DNA of 20,755 nt from the NCBI GenBank assembly GCA_029861795.1, contig JAOTYS010000028.1:1-20755 (forward strand), written 5' to 3'. The notes beneath the pieces were generated by a model, which had not been told where the DNA came from, did not search any database, and worked only from the letters and a program-made list of their open reading frames with translations. Positions 1-10,543 of the stretch are shown piece by piece. Position numbers and translations under genes: made by a program. How positions within the stretch are numbered: the first letter of the stretch is position 1; every line of letters starts with the position of its first letter. This stretch comes from Gammaproteobacteria bacterium (GTDB lineage: Bacteria > Pseudomonadota > Gammaproteobacteria > Arenicellales > JAOTYS01).

Positions 1-129
1 AGCATTGGTACTAATATGGGCCGCACGACCATTAACCACTAGGACGTAAGACGTGCACGATCGGGTGTGTCTCCCCGCGACCAGCGTGCGCCTGTTTCCA
101 ATGCAAGGTGGCGAATTCCATTAAGCCCT

Positions 130-150
130 ATTCTGAAACGAGATCAGAAT
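130..150. repeat. Short inverted repeat, 7-bp arms
   Basis: ATTCTGA at 130-136 and TCAGAAT at 144-150 are exact inverted copies separated by 7 nt. The stem is AT-rich and has no T-run after it, so it is a poor intrinsic terminator. It could be a weak hairpin after an upstream gene or an operator. The rest of 1-243 holds nothing else I can support as a gene: all three forward frames hit a stop within the first 50 bases, and no clear promoter is seen. Confidence 0.25.
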
Positions 151-230
151 CCGGCGGTATTTGGCATGTGAGCCTTGCGCTGGTTAGCTGTGTCAGAACA
201 ACTTCACTCGTCCCGCGCAACATAAATATA

Positions 231-234
231 GGAG
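231..234 (+). promoter_or_regulatory. Ribosome binding site deciding a TTG start
   Basis: GGAG lies 9 nt before the TTG codon at 244. The nearer ATG at 239 opens only a three-codon frame (ATG CGT TGA), and the in-frame ATG at 253 is 18 nt away. The spacing therefore favours the TTG. Confidence 0.5.
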
Positions 235-243
235 CCTGATGCG

Positions 244-1626
244 TTGAGATATATGAGATTGCTCTTGCTGCTGATTGTCGCGGCTGGGAATGTTTACTTG
301 TGGACCGATTCTGGACCTGTAGTCGAATACATTGCTCGAGACCATCACACTCTTCTGGGACGTTACTCCGTGGAGCGGTTTTCCGGGATGATTGTCTTTC
401 TGTTGATTTCAGTTACGGTGCTTTACTTGGTCTTCGGCAAGACACGAGGATTGCGTTATAGGGTGATGCATATACTGGTTATCGGCATTAGTGTAGCCGG
501 GAGCGTGATCGCGGCAGAGTACGTTTTGCGTGCCTTTGCGCCGGAACCTTTGTATGTATTGAATGAGAATTTTCGCATCCGCCCGCCTCACTATCAGGCA
601 GAATATGTTTTTCATGACAAACCTCTAGCCCGGCGAAGTTACCCGAATCTGGCGCCTGGCTATGCATCGGTACCAATTACTCTGCAAACCGATACACGTG
701 GATTCCGCAACGCGGACGGAATCGATCAAGCCGATGTGCTTTTTGTTGGAGACTCCTTTACCGAAGGTCCTGAAGTAGGTGGGGATCAGGTGTGGACTTT
801 CCTATTCAGCCTTGAAACAGGAGTGTCAACCTACAATCTTGGCACTTCAGGCGAAGACCCAGGCGGCTATGTGCATAAATTGAGACAGTTCGCTTTGCAG
901 CTCAAACCCCACACACTTGTGCTCACTATCTACGAAGGGAACGACTTTCGCGGATTCGAAAGCTCAGTAAACCAATCGGCGGTCAAGACATCTATCCTGC
1001 GTCTCAAAATCAAGCAAGCGCTAATTGACTACCTTGGTCCAATCAACGCGCGTGGGCCGGTGTGGGGAGCAGAAATCATTGATTGGTTGCCCATGGAAAT
1101 CGAGAGCGGACCGAGTAAGGCATATTATGCGTTTAAGCCGCGCAACATCGGTGAGCTTTATAGGACCGAGCAGGAATTCAACAACCAATCTGGTTGGAAG
1201 CAGGCACGCCTATCGATTGAGGAGATTGCCCGATTTGGCAAAGAAAACGACCTGCGACTAATCGTGGTCTATGCGCCTCTGAAGACCCATGTGCTGCTAC
1301 CGATTGTTATAAAGCGGCTTAATGCCAACAGGCTTCTTGAGTTCGCCAAACTTCATCGCAGCAAGCTGCCTGCAGAAAGCGGAGCGATGATTGATGGCCA
1401 GCAATTCATAGAGCAGTTTTTCCGTAACATTGATGTGCAAGAAAATGCTGTCAAACAGCTTTGCGCAGAATTGCAAATCGAATTTCTTAGCTTGACTGAA
1501 GCCCTTCGCCAGGCACTCGCTGAAGGTCAGCAGGTTTACTACACGTATGATCAGCATTGGACTCCAATAGGGCACGAGGTCGTGGCTAGAGAGTTTGCGA
1601 CGTACTGGAGGAATCGAATTCAGTGA
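244..1626 (+). CDS. Membrane-anchored SGNH/GDSL-type hydrolase or acyltransferase
   Basis: A 460-residue protein with three predicted N-terminal membrane segments (about residues 5-20, 48-65 and 74-95) followed by a soluble SGNH-fold domain. Visible motifs are GDSFTEG at 169-175 (Ser171 as nucleophile), the NLGTSG glycine block near 199-203, EGND at 231-234, and DQHWTPIGH at 436-444 (Asp436 and His438). The DxHW form resembles AlgJ/AlgX-type polysaccharide O-acetylation enzymes, so action on a cell-surface glycan or lipid outside the inner membrane is plausible. The substrate and the choice between esterase and acetyltransferase cannot be told from sequence. The start is TTG with a well-spaced GGAG; ATG at 253 is the alternative and removes three residues. 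The next gene is 109 bp downstream on the same strand and may be co-transcribed. Confidence 0.8.
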   Translation: MRYMRLLLLLIVAAGNVYLWTDSGPVVEYIARDHHTLLGRYSVERFSGMIVFLLISVTVLYLVFGKTRGLRYRVMHILVIGISVAGSVIAAEYVLRAFAPEPLYVLNENFRIRPPHYQAEYVFHDKPLARRSYPNLAPGYASVPITLQTDTRGFRNADGIDQADVLFVGDSFTEGPEVGGDQVWTFLFSLETGVSTYNLGTSGEDPGGYVHKLRQFALQLKPHTLVLTIYEGNDFRGFESSVNQSAVKTSILRLKIKQALIDYLGPINARGPVWGAEIIDWLPMEIESGPSKAYYAFKPRNIGELYRTEQEFNNQSGWKQARLSIEEIARFGKENDLRLIVVYAPLKTHVLLPIVIKRLNANRLLEFAKLHRSKLPAESGAMIDGQQFIEQFFRNIDVQENAVKQLCAELQIEFLSLTEALRQALAEGQQVYYTYDQHWTPIGHEVVAREFATYWRNRIQ

Positions 1627-1735
1627 TTTCTCAGAACGGACTTGTTGGGTCCGATGCGTAACCAATGAAGATATGTCAGAAGATTTCGTTCAAGGATATC
1701 GTCATCGAATGGCGCGCTAGGCTGCGGTAGGGTCT

Positions 1736-2440
1736 ATGAACTCGATGTCGAGGCATACCAATTTGATCCTATTTTTCGTCTTTCCGATGACAGTCAGCGC
1801 AATGCTGATTTCCATGTACTTCTCTGGAATCGATGTATTGCAACAAATCGTAAGCCCAATGCGAAGAGAGGACTTGGCAGTGGCGATGCGTGAGTTCGGT
1901 TTGCTTGAGAATCTTCAGAATTTCTATCTGTTGGCGATATTCATTATGTGTTGCTGCGCGATCAGAAGGAAGGCGAAATGGGAGCGGAAAGCGTGGGTCG
2001 CGGTGGCTGCTCTTGCTGTTTTTGTGTTTCTTGAAGAGATTGACTATGGTCTCAATTTCTATGATCTCCTAAAAAAGAAAACATTGCATGATGCAGACCA
2101 GGTGAGAAATATCCATAACGTGGGAGATCTAAACAAGAAGATAAAAATAGCTGTGGATCTGATGTTAGTTAGTGTCTTTATGATCGCTCCTTTCGTTCTG
2201 TCAAGAAGTGCGTCGGCCTTTATTCAGTATGTCTTGCCGAATAGGTGGTTTGCGCTAACGGTCCTCGGGATGGCGTTGCTGTCGTCATTAGCACATAAAT
2301 TGGATGACGCGGGTTTGGCGCCGAACGGCTCCCTCGAGAACAACATTACCGAGTTTCGCGAGTTGACCATTTACTATATGTGGATGCTCTATATTTATGA
2401 GCTGGTATTTAGGCGCCGATACGTAGCGCAGGTGCCTTAG
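1736..2440 (+). CDS. Multi-pass membrane protein of unknown function
   Basis: A 234-residue protein with about six hydrophobic segments (roughly residues 9-29, 60-76, 86-100, 138-156, 170-187 and 211-226). I cannot assign a function. Charged motifs sit at the membrane borders: LEEIDYG at 99-105, RNIHN at 124-128, HKLDD at 187-191 and EFREL at 206-210. I have a loose memory of unannotated bacterial membrane proteins with an EEI-S/D-W/Y-G motif plus an N-x-HN motif, but could not check it. Acidic residues and histidines clustered near membrane borders suggest a metal site or intramembrane enzyme; that is inference. The gene follows the SGNH hydrolase by 109 bp on the same strand. Its stop TAG overlaps the hemE stop on the other strand. 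The sequence looks more AT-rich than the core genes to the right. Confidence 0.75.
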   Translation: MNSMSRHTNLILFFVFPMTVSAMLISMYFSGIDVLQQIVSPMRREDLAVAMREFGLLENLQNFYLLAIFIMCCCAIRRKAKWERKAWVAVAALAVFVFLEEIDYGLNFYDLLKKKTLHDADQVRNIHNVGDLNKKIKIAVDLMLVSVFMIAPFVLSRSASAFIQYVLPNRWFALTVLGMALLSSLAHKLDDAGLAPNGSLENNITEFRELTIYYMWMLYIYELVFRRRYVAQVP

Positions 2441-3492
2441 GGGGCGTGGTATTGAACGCTCAGCTGGTGCACAGCATCCACCAGAGTTTCAACACTCTGC
2501 GGTGAAGTGGTAGGGTGTATTCCATGGCCGAGATTGAATACATGGCCAGATCCACGTCCGTAGCTTTGTAGGATCCCCTGGACTTCACTCTGGATGCGTT
2601 CTGGGGAAGCATGAAGCACGGATGGATCCATATTTCCCTGAAGCGCGACCCGCTCTCCTATGCGTTGCCTTGCGACGAGGAGATCCGTCATCCAATCGAT
2701 ACCAACGGCGCTGCAACCTGTGGCGGCGATATCTTCCAGCCATTGCCCGCCGTTTTTGGTGAACAGGATCACAGGAATTTCGATCCCTTGGTTTCTGCGG
2801 CTTAAACCTTGAACGACGGTCGACATGTAGTTTAAGGAGAATGTCTTATAGTCGCGATGACTTAGAACACCGCCCCAGGTGTCAAAAACCATTACCGCCT
2901 GGACCCCCGCTGCAATCTGTGCGTTAAGATAGTTCGTGACGCTGTCGGCAAGGACACTAAGGAGGCGGTGCAGTTCGTCGGGTCGGGCGTACATCATCGT
3001 CTTGATCAAAACGAAATCCTTACTGCTACCCCCTTCAATCATGTATGTCGCTAGAGTCCAGGGACTTCCGGCAAAACCGATCAGTGGTATGCGTTCTTCA
3101 AGTTCGCGGCGCACCATACGTATCGTATCCATTACGTAGTGCAGTTCTGTTTCGGGGTCAGGTACACCAAGACCATCTATATCTTGTCTACAGCGAATGG
3201 GTTTACTGAGTCGTGGCCCCAACCCCTCTTCCACAGAAAGGCCCAACCCCATCGCATCAGGGATTGTGAGAATATCGGAGAACAGTATCGCTGCATCTAG
3301 GGGAAAACGATCGACAGGCTGCAACGTCACTTCGCACGCGAGTTCTGGTGTCTTGCACAAAGTAAGAAAGTCGCCGGCTTTCTTTCTAGTTTCACGGTAT
3401 TCAGGCAAGTATCTGCCGGCCTGACGCATGATCCAGATAGGGGTGCGGTTCACAGGTTGCTTCAATAATGCCCGAATCAGCAGATCGTTCAT
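2437..3492 (-). CDS. hemE: Uroporphyrinogen decarboxylase
   Basis: Cytoplasmic heme-pathway enzyme that decarboxylates the four acetate side chains of uroporphyrinogen III to give coproporphyrinogen III. The protein is about 351 residues, the normal family length. Near the N-terminus is the signature [11 protein letters not shown] that binds substrate carboxylates. FSDIL follows about 40 residues later with the key aspartate, and [11 protein letters not shown] near the C-terminus carries the conserved histidine. The ATG at 3492 is chosen because GGGA lies 6 nt before it. An in-frame GTG immediately upstream (3495) would add one residue. It follows pyrF after about 35 bp and is the last gene of the gltB-gltD-pyrF-hemE run. 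Its TAA stop lies inside the 4-bp convergent overlap with the membrane-protein gene. Confidence 0.97.
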   Translation of the reverse strand: MNDLLIRALLKQPVNRTPIWIMRQAGRYLPEYRETRKKAGDFLTLCKTPELACEVTLQPVDRFPLDAAILFSDILTIPDAMGLGLSVEEGLGPRLSKPIRCRQDIDGLGVPDPETELHYVMDTIRMVRRELEERIPLIGFAGSPWTLATYMIEGGSSKDFVLIKTMMYARPDELHRLLSVLADSVTNYLNAQIAAGVQAVMVFDTWGGVLSHRDYKTFSLNYMSTVVQGLSRRNQGIEIPVILFTKNGGQWLEDIAATGCSAVGIDWMTDLLVARQRIGERVALQGNMDPSVLHASPERIQSEVQGILQSYGRGSGHVFNLGHGIHPTTSPQSVETLVDAVHQLSVQYHAP

Positions 3493-3527
3493 CACATGTC
3501 CCAGTCACAGTCCATAGCAGCTATCGT

Positions 3528-4247
3528 TCACCGAAATATTGTCGCGATCCGCTGTTGCATACTTTCCGCTGCTGCCCTAGGGTTGGTAGTGTCACGGATA
3601 GGTCGACCCACCACAATGTAGTCCGCACCGTTTTGAAACGCCTGTTCCAGTGTGACGACTCGCTTTTGATCATCATCGTTCAGCACCGGTCGGATTCCTG
3701 GCGTAACGATCAATAGTTGATCTTCTAGTAAGTCACGCAGTCTGCGAGCCTCTAAGCCGGAGGCGACTACACCGTCACAACCGAGTTCAATGGCACGTCG
3801 TGCTCGCGACAACACTAGACTCTCGACATCGCAGTCAAAGCCCAGATCATTCAAATCTCCCTGATCGAGACTAGTAAGGCTGGTCACGGCCAGGACGAGG
3901 AGATCTCCCTTAGCCTTGCCGGCGGCGCGCATTATTCCATCATTGCCATGCACTGTGACAAAGGTGATGCCGCGGCCGTTGAGTTGCTTGATTGCATTGC
4001 GAACCGTTTCTGGTATGTCAAAGAACTTTAGATCTACGAAAATTTTTTTTCTTTTTTCTTTGAGTACATCAATAAGCCGGAAGTAGCCACCGGTCATAAA
4101 GAGCTCCAGCCCGATCTTATAGAAGTTTGCCGAATCGCCAAGTGTATTCACCAACTTCAGCGCTTTAGCGACACTAGGCAAATCGAGGGCCACGATCAAC
4201 CGTTCCGCCGTTGGGATCGAGTATCGAGGGCGTGGCGATTGCTGCAT
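3528..4247 (-). CDS. pyrF: Orotidine 5'-phosphate decarboxylase
   Basis: Converts orotidine 5'-monophosphate to UMP, the last step of de novo pyrimidine synthesis, in the cytoplasm. From the ATG at 4247 the protein is 239 residues, normal for the bacterial enzyme. The catalytic segment VDLKFFDIPETV holds the Asp-x-Lys-x-x-Asp triad (Asp72, Lys74, Asp77). VTPGIRP and YIVVGRPI near the C-terminus are the phosphate-binding loops. The open frame extends upstream to 4298, and an ATG at 4256 is also possible. That extension overlaps the gltD coding end, and the family normally begins just before the LIVALD strand, so 4247 is preferred. There is only 1 nt between the gltD stop and this start, so translational coupling is likely. 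The codons for EKRKK (about residues 64-68) contain an A8 run. Confidence 0.95.
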   Translation of the reverse strand: MQQSPRPRYSIPTAERLIVALDLPSVAKALKLVNTLGDSANFYKIGLELFMTGGYFRLIDVLKEKRKKIFVDLKFFDIPETVRNAIKQLNGRGITFVTVHGNDGIMRAAGKAKGDLLVLAVTSLTSLDQGDLNDLGFDCDVESLVLSRARRAIELGCDGVVASGLEARRLRDLLEDQLLIVTPGIRPVLNDDDQKRVVTLEQAFQNGADYIVVGRPIRDTTNPRAAAESMQQRIATIFR

Positions 4248-4248
4248 A

Positions 4249-5673
<1,425 letters not shown>

Positions 5674-5745
5674 CTAGTGGCACCACTGGCTGGGGTTGCT
5701 CATTAACAAGTAACAGATCGCCGAGAGTATTGTTGGTGGCACTTC

Positions 5746-8700
5746 TCACGCTGCTTCCATCAGTGTATCGAGTAGTGTTTCCAGATCCGCCGCCTTTGGT
5801 TTGACCAACCAGAAACTTCCTACGAGGTCCATAAGGTCGCGCTGTATCGCTTTGCCCCATACGCTGTTTGTTTCTTCAATGAACTCAGCGAGCATCTCGC
5901 GCAGAAAGTTCAGGTGTGCTTCCATGCTCTCCGGTGTGAGTCTGTGAATATCGATTAGTTCGTGGTTATAGCAATCTACAAAATTTCTTTCTAAATCGAG
6001 CACAAAGGCAAGCCCCCCCGTCATACCCGCTCCAAAGTTAAGCCCGGCTTGACCGAGTACTGCAACCGCGCCCCCTGTCATGTATTCACAGCCGTGATCA
6101 CCTGCACCTTCCACTACCGCCAGCGCGCCGGAGTTGCGCACCGCAAAGCGCTCCCCCGCCGTACCCGCAGCGTACAGTGTCCCCCCTGTAGCGCCGTACA
6201 GGCAGGTGTTGCCGACGATGGTACATTCGTTGCTAGGTGCTTTCAGCTCCTGCGGTGGATAAATGACGATTTTGCCCCCCGCCATTCCTTTACCGACATA
6301 GTCGTTGGCATCACCCTCAAGATACAAGTGCAATCCACCAGCATTCCATACGCCGAAACTTTGACCCGCGGTGCCCTTTAGGCGCACTACGATCGGTGTG
6401 CTTTCAAGCTCGGTGTTACCGTGACGCCGAGCGATTTCGCCCGAGATACGGGCACCGATTGAGCGATTAAAGTTTCGAATCGTGTAGTGGTGTTCACCCC
6501 CGGTGCCGGCCTCTATAGCAGGTCGGATGTCCTGTAACATCTGCTCGGCGAGTTCTCCCTTGTCAAAAGGATTGTTGCGCTCGACGCTACAGTGCTGCGG
6601 GGTGTGCGACGGCACACCGGCATCACTAAGGAGCGGAGCCAAATCCAGTCGTTTTTGTTTCTCTGTCTGGCCTGGTAGCAGCTCCAACAAATCTGTCCGG
6701 CCAATGAGATCGGACAGGCGGGACACGCCAAGGTGAGCAAGTAGCTCACGAATCTCATGGGCGACAAATCGAAAGTAGTGCATTACGCGGGCGGGAGTGC
6801 CTATAAAATGTTTCGTGCGTAAGATGTGGTGTTGTGTGGCAACACCGGTCGCGCAGTTGTTGAGGTGGCAAATGCGTAAGTACTTACAACCCATGGCGAC
6901 CAGGGGCATGGTTCCGAATCCGAAGCTTTCAGCACCCAGGATGGCAGCCTTGACCACATCAACCCCAGTCTTAAGCCCGCCATCGACTTGCAGCGTGACC
7001 CTGGCGCGCAAGTCATTCGCCCTCAGGGTCTGGTGGGTTTCTGTGAGGCCCAGTTCCCATGGGCCGCCTGCGTATTTGACTGAGGTGAGCGGACTGGCGC
7101 CCGTGCCGCCGTCGTACCCGGCGATGGTTATCAGATCAGCATAGGCTTTGGCGACCCCAGCGGCGATTGTGCCTACGCCCGGTCCTGCCACCAGTTTCAC
7201 CGACACCAGTGCGTCGGGGTTAACTTGCTTGAGATCAAAGATGAGTTGTGCCAGATCTTCAATTGAATAGATGTCGTGGTGTGGTGGTGGAGAGATTAAC
7301 GCGACCCCCGGCTTTGAGTAGCGCAAGGTGGCGATCAGTTCGTTTACCTTGTGACCTGGCAGTTGGCCTCCCTCGCCAGGCTTTGCGCCCTGTGCGATCT
7401 TAATTTGTAGGACGTCTGCATTTACAAGATAAGATGGGGTCACTCCAAAGCGGGCGGAGGCGACTTGCTTTATTTTGGATTCACGTTCAGTGCCGTAACG
7501 TTGCGGGTCCTCCCCGCCCTCCCCGGAGTTGGAGCGTCCCCCTAAGGTGTTCATAGCGATTGCTAAGGCTTCGTGGGCCTCAGGGGATAATGCGCCAAGA
7601 GACATTCCGGCTGTATCGAAACGCTTCAGTATGTCTTCCACCGGTTCGACCTGGTCAAGCGATTGCGTAGTGATGTCAGTGCGCAACCGCAGCAGGTCGC
7701 GCAGCACCATAGCAGGGCGGTTATTTACGATATCGGAGAACTCCAGATACTTCCCATAGTCGCCGCTTTCGACCGCAGCGTGAAGAGTGGTGATCACATC
7801 TGGATGATAGGCGTGGTATTCCTGACCGTGGACGTACTTCAACAGACCACCCTGACGAATGGGTTTCCTTGGGTTCCAGGCGTCTTTAGCCAGAATTCGC
7901 TGGTCGCTCTCCAAATCATCGAAACCGCATCCTTGAATGCGTGAGGTGGTGCCGGGAAAGCACCGATCTATGACCTCATCGTCAAGTCCCACAGCTTCAA
8001 AGAGCTGGGCTCCGCGATAACTTGCAATGGTGGAAATACCCATTTTTGAGATGATTTTGTACAAGCCTTTGTTGACTCCGCGACGATAGGAGCGCAGCGC
8101 CACTGAGAGGTCCTTTTGTTCGACCTGTCCGCTATGAACCATATTGGTTAGACATTCATAGGCCAGATAAGGGTGAATAGCGGTGGCTCCGTAGCCGATG
8201 AGTACAGCGAAGTGATGGGGATCTCGGGAAGTGCTGGTATCGACGATAATGTTGGCATCACACCGAAGCCCTTCTTCGATCAAGCGGTGATGCACCGCAC
8301 CCGTAGCGAGCAGGGCGTGGACAGGCAGTTTGTCCATCGTGATGTCACGATCCGATAGCACAACAAGCGTATTCCCGCTTGTTGCAGCATGCACCGCACG
8401 TTCACATATCATTTCGATGGCTTCGCGCAGACTCGTTGAAGTCGGATGGTTCAGATCGATTCGTGTGGAGGCATAATGAGGATTGTCCAACGCCATGAGT
8501 TGATCAAATTTGCTGCTCGAAAGTATCGGTGAATCCACCACAACACGCATAGCATGCTCGGGAGTTTCCTCGAATAAATTCCTTTCCCTTCCAAAGCATG
8601 TCTCCAGAGCCATGACAATCTGTTCACGCAAGGGGTCGATGGGAGGATTGGTAACCTGCGCGAACTGCTGGCGGAAGTAGTCGAACAATGATCGCACCTC

Positions 8701-10203
8701 GTGGGATAATACGGCCAGAGGTGTATCGTCTCCCATTGATCCGACAGCTTCCTGACCCGCTTCGGCCAGCACCCGAATCACCTGATCTCGTTCTTCAAAC
8801 GTGAGGTGGAACAGCTTCTGGTAGACCCGTAGCGACGATGGATTCATGGGAACTATGTGAGCATCGTGCTCGGTCAGTTGTGCGTGTAGCCGAACTTGGT
8901 GGGTCTTCAACCACTTCTTATAAGGTTTGCGACTCTGTAAATCGGTTTCGATGTCCTCCGGTGTTAGCAGTCGACCTGTCTTGGTATCCGCGGCAATCAT
9001 TTGCCCAGGTTTGAGTCTTCCTTTGGTCACGACCTCGCTTGGAGTGTAGTCATACACTCCAATCTCGGATGCGAGGGTGATGTGTCGGTCTCGTGTGATC
9101 ACATAGCGCGCAGGCCGAAGCCCGTTGCGGTCCATTACGCAAGCGGCATAGCGTCCGTCAGTGAGCACGATTCCCGCGGGACCGTCCCACGGTTCCATAT
9201 GCATGGAGTTGTAGCGATGGAAAGCGCGCAGGTCTTGTGCCATTGTTTCAACGTTCTGCCAGGCGGGCGGTATTAGTAGCTGAATGGCACGAAATATGTC
9301 CATACCCCCCGCGACAAGCACCTCGAACATGTTGTCAAGACTAGAGGAATCCGATCCTTGGGTTGATACCAATGGTCTAATGTCGTCCAGATTGGGGATC
9401 AACGGAGTGGAAAATTTGTAGCTCCGAGCTCGGGCCCAACTGCGATTACCTTGGATAGTGTTGATCTCACCGTTGTGAGCTAAGAACCGAAACGGTTGAG
9501 CGAGTCGCCATTGCGGCCAAGTGTTGGTCGAGAATCTCTGGTGAAAAACACATAATGAAGACTGCAGAGATTCATGATTCAGATCGGAAAAGAACCCCGG
9601 TAGATTGGCGGGCATTACCAATCCCTTGTAAGAAATCACCTTGCCGGACAAACTCGAGACATAGAATGAATCATCATCACGTTCCACGTATTTTTCTGTG
9701 CGTCTCCTAGCTAAGAGTAGGCGTCGATCGAATTCGTCACTCGACACGTCATCTGGAGCGTTGATGAATACTTGTTCAATCCGAGGTACTGTCCTTTGCG
9801 CCTCGGCACCTAAGGCGGCCCCATCAGTAGGCACTTCTCGCCAGCCCACTACTGCAAGGCGTTGCCGATGCAATTCCTTTTGCAATCGCGTTCGTGCCCC
9901 TTGAGCCAATCCGGAATCACGGGCGAGAAAAACCATTCCTACCGCGTAAGTCTTGGCGAGTTGATACCCGTTTTCCTCAGCCAGCCCACGTAGAAAGGTC
10001 TCCGGCTTTTTCAAGAGTATGCCGCAGCCATCGCCCGTTTTACCGTCAGCGGCGATAGCACCGCGGTGGGTCAGGCGTGTGAGTGCGTCTATTGCTGTGC
10101 GGACCAACCAGTGGCTAGGTTTGCCATCCATCTGCGCTATAAGACCAAAGCCGCAGTTCTCTTTTTCGAATTCTGGGCGATACAGACCACGAAGACCATG
10201 CAT
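5746..10203 (-). CDS. gltB: Glutamate synthase large subunit
   Basis: The alpha subunit of NADPH-GOGAT makes two glutamates from glutamine and 2-oxoglutarate. It has 1485 residues, normal for bacteria. Cys17 in [10 protein letters not shown] is the N-terminal nucleophile of the class II glutaminase domain (about residues 17-420), exposed after removal of a 16-residue propeptide. A central domain follows, then the FMN/2-oxoglutarate synthase domain, with [13 protein letters not shown] near 1026-1038. The [3Fe-4S] ligands have the pattern Cx5Cx4C in [12 protein letters not shown] (about 1105-1116). The C-terminal third is the glycine-rich beta-helix ([18 protein letters not shown]). The ATG at 10203 has no clear ribosome binding site, but it gives the expected short propeptide. 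It is the first gene of the gltB-gltD-pyrF-hemE run, with a good promoter about 90 bp upstream. Confidence 0.97.
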   Translation of the reverse strand: MHGLRGLYRPEFEKENCGFGLIAQMDGKPSHWLVRTAIDALTRLTHRGAIAADGKTGDGCGILLKKPETFLRGLAEENGYQLAKTYAVGMVFLARDSGLAQGARTRLQKELHRQRLAVVGWREVPTDGAALGAEAQRTVPRIEQVFINAPDDVSSDEFDRRLLLARRRTEKYVERDDDSFYVSSLSGKVISYKGLVMPANLPGFFSDLNHESLQSSLCVFHQRFSTNTWPQWRLAQPFRFLAHNGEINTIQGNRSWARARSYKFSTPLIPNLDDIRPLVSTQGSDSSSLDNMFEVLVAGGMDIFRAIQLLIPPAWQNVETMAQDLRAFHRYNSMHMEPWDGPAGIVLTDGRYAACVMDRNGLRPARYVITRDRHITLASEIGVYDYTPSEVVTKGRLKPGQMIAADTKTGRLLTPEDIETDLQSRKPYKKWLKTHQVRLHAQLTEHDAHIVPMNPSSLRVYQKLFHLTFEERDQVIRVLAEAGQEAVGSMGDDTPLAVLSHEVRSLFDYFRQQFAQVTNPPIDPLREQIVMALETCFGRERNLFEETPEHAMRVVVDSPILSSSKFDQLMALDNPHYASTRIDLNHPTSTSLREAIEMICERAVHAATSGNTLVVLSDRDITMDKLPVHALLATGAVHHRLIEEGLRCDANIIVDTSTSRDPHHFAVLIGYGATAIHPYLAYECLTNMVHSGQVEQKDLSVALRSYRRGVNKGLYKIISKMGISTIASYRGAQLFEAVGLDDEVIDRCFPGTTSRIQGCGFDDLESDQRILAKDAWNPRKPIRQGGLLKYVHGQEYHAYHPDVITTLHAAVESGDYGKYLEFSDIVNNRPAMVLRDLLRLRTDITTQSLDQVEPVEDILKRFDTAGMSLGALSPEAHEALAIAMNTLGGRSNSGEGGEDPQRYGTERESKIKQVASARFGVTPSYLVNADVLQIKIAQGAKPGEGGQLPGHKVNELIATLRYSKPGVALISPPPHHDIYSIEDLAQLIFDLKQVNPDALVSVKLVAGPGVGTIAAGVAKAYADLITIAGYDGGTGASPLTSVKYAGGPWELGLTETHQTLRANDLRARVTLQVDGGLKTGVDVVKAAILGAESFGFGTMPLVAMGCKYLRICHLNNCATGVATQHHILRTKHFIGTPARVMHYFRFVAHEIRELLAHLGVSRLSDLIGRTDLLELLPGQTEKQKRLDLAPLLSDAGVPSHTPQHCSVERNNPFDKGELAEQMLQDIRPAIEAGTGGEHHYTIRNFNRSIGARISGEIARRHGNTELESTPIVVRLKGTAGQSFGVWNAGGLHLYLEGDANDYVGKGMAGGKIVIYPPQELKAPSNECTIVGNTCLYGATGGTLYAAGTAGERFAVRNSGALAVVEGAGDHGCEYMTGGAVAVLGQAGLNFGAGMTGGLAFVLDLERNFVDCYNHELIDIHRLTPESMEAHLNFLREMLAEFIEETNSVWGKAIQRDLMDLVGSFWLVKPKAADLETLLDTLMEAA

Positions 10204-10249
10204 ATCAAGGAATCAAAGCATTTTGTAAGGGTTGGGCGAGACAAACTGC

Positions 10250-10266
10250 CTGCAGCAATGCTGCAG
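10250..10266. promoter_or_regulatory. Perfect 17-bp palindrome in the gltB leader
   Basis: CTGCAGCA (10250-10257), one central A, then TGCTGCAG (10259-10266) form a perfect inverted repeat. It lies about 25-40 nt inside the transcript predicted from the gltB promoter and 47 nt before the gltB start codon. It could be an operator for a dimeric regulator acting as a roadblock, or an RNA hairpin in the leader. It does not resemble an intrinsic terminator because no T-run follows. The rest of the 340-bp gap 10204-10543 holds the two promoter candidates listed separately and no further gene. Confidence 0.45.
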
Positions 10267-10295
10267 CCATTTGTATAAGACACAGGACCCTAACG

Positions 10296-10324
10296 AGTAT
10301 ACATATGGGCAAATGTTTATTCAA
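10296..10324 (-). promoter_or_regulatory. Sigma70-type promoter for gltB
   Basis: Read on the minus strand, TTGAAT (10324-10319) is followed after exactly 17 nt by TATACT (10301-10296). That is four of six and five of six matches to the consensus at ideal spacing. Predicted transcription begins near 10289 and gives a leader of about 85 nt. Confidence 0.55.
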
Positions 10325-10381
10325 ACTCTAAGATGGGCGTAGCTTAACCTCTTTTTGTGAGAGCATCTTTAGTACTATTCC

Positions 10382-10411
10382 TTACCTGAATATGTCGCAC
10401 TCTCGTATACT
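10382..10411 (+). promoter_or_regulatory. Possible promoter for the propeller gene
   Basis: TATACT at 10406-10411 is a good -10 element. TTACCT at 10382-10387 is a weak -35 at 18-nt spacing. Transcription would start near 10418, leaving a leader of about 125 nt before the GTG at 10544. Confidence 0.3.
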
Positions 10412-10543
10412 TTATTGTCGGCGAGGTTCGTCACCTTTGTCTATCGAATTTCGTTGACATACATTGTTAACGTGCACACCAGCGGAGATGGTTTCTGTAA
10501 CATCTTTAAGTGTGTGTCGTGCTACACCGTGGGAGAACCTGGA

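Noticed and set aside
1..49. Possible tail of an upstream plus-strand gene (frame 2, ends at TAA 47-49) with hydrophobic residues
   Set aside because: Only 15 codons are visible and the other frames close equally early, so no coding signal can be claimed.
1297..1665. A 122-codon antisense frame across the end of the SGNH gene
   Set aside because: It overlaps the conserved catalytic DxHW region on the other strand and has no recognisable features.
10204..10221. Three-codon mini frame (ATG CTT TGA) just before gltB
   Set aside because: It has no ribosome binding site and is too short to distinguish from chance.
10454..10459. Consensus TTGACA as a -35 element for the propeller gene
   Set aside because: No acceptable -10 hexamer occurs 16-18 nt downstream.
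10415..10543. N-terminal extension of the propeller protein from TTG 10415
   Set aside because: There is no ribosome binding site, and the extension would place 43 residues before an obvious signal peptide that begins at a GTG with a good GGGAG.
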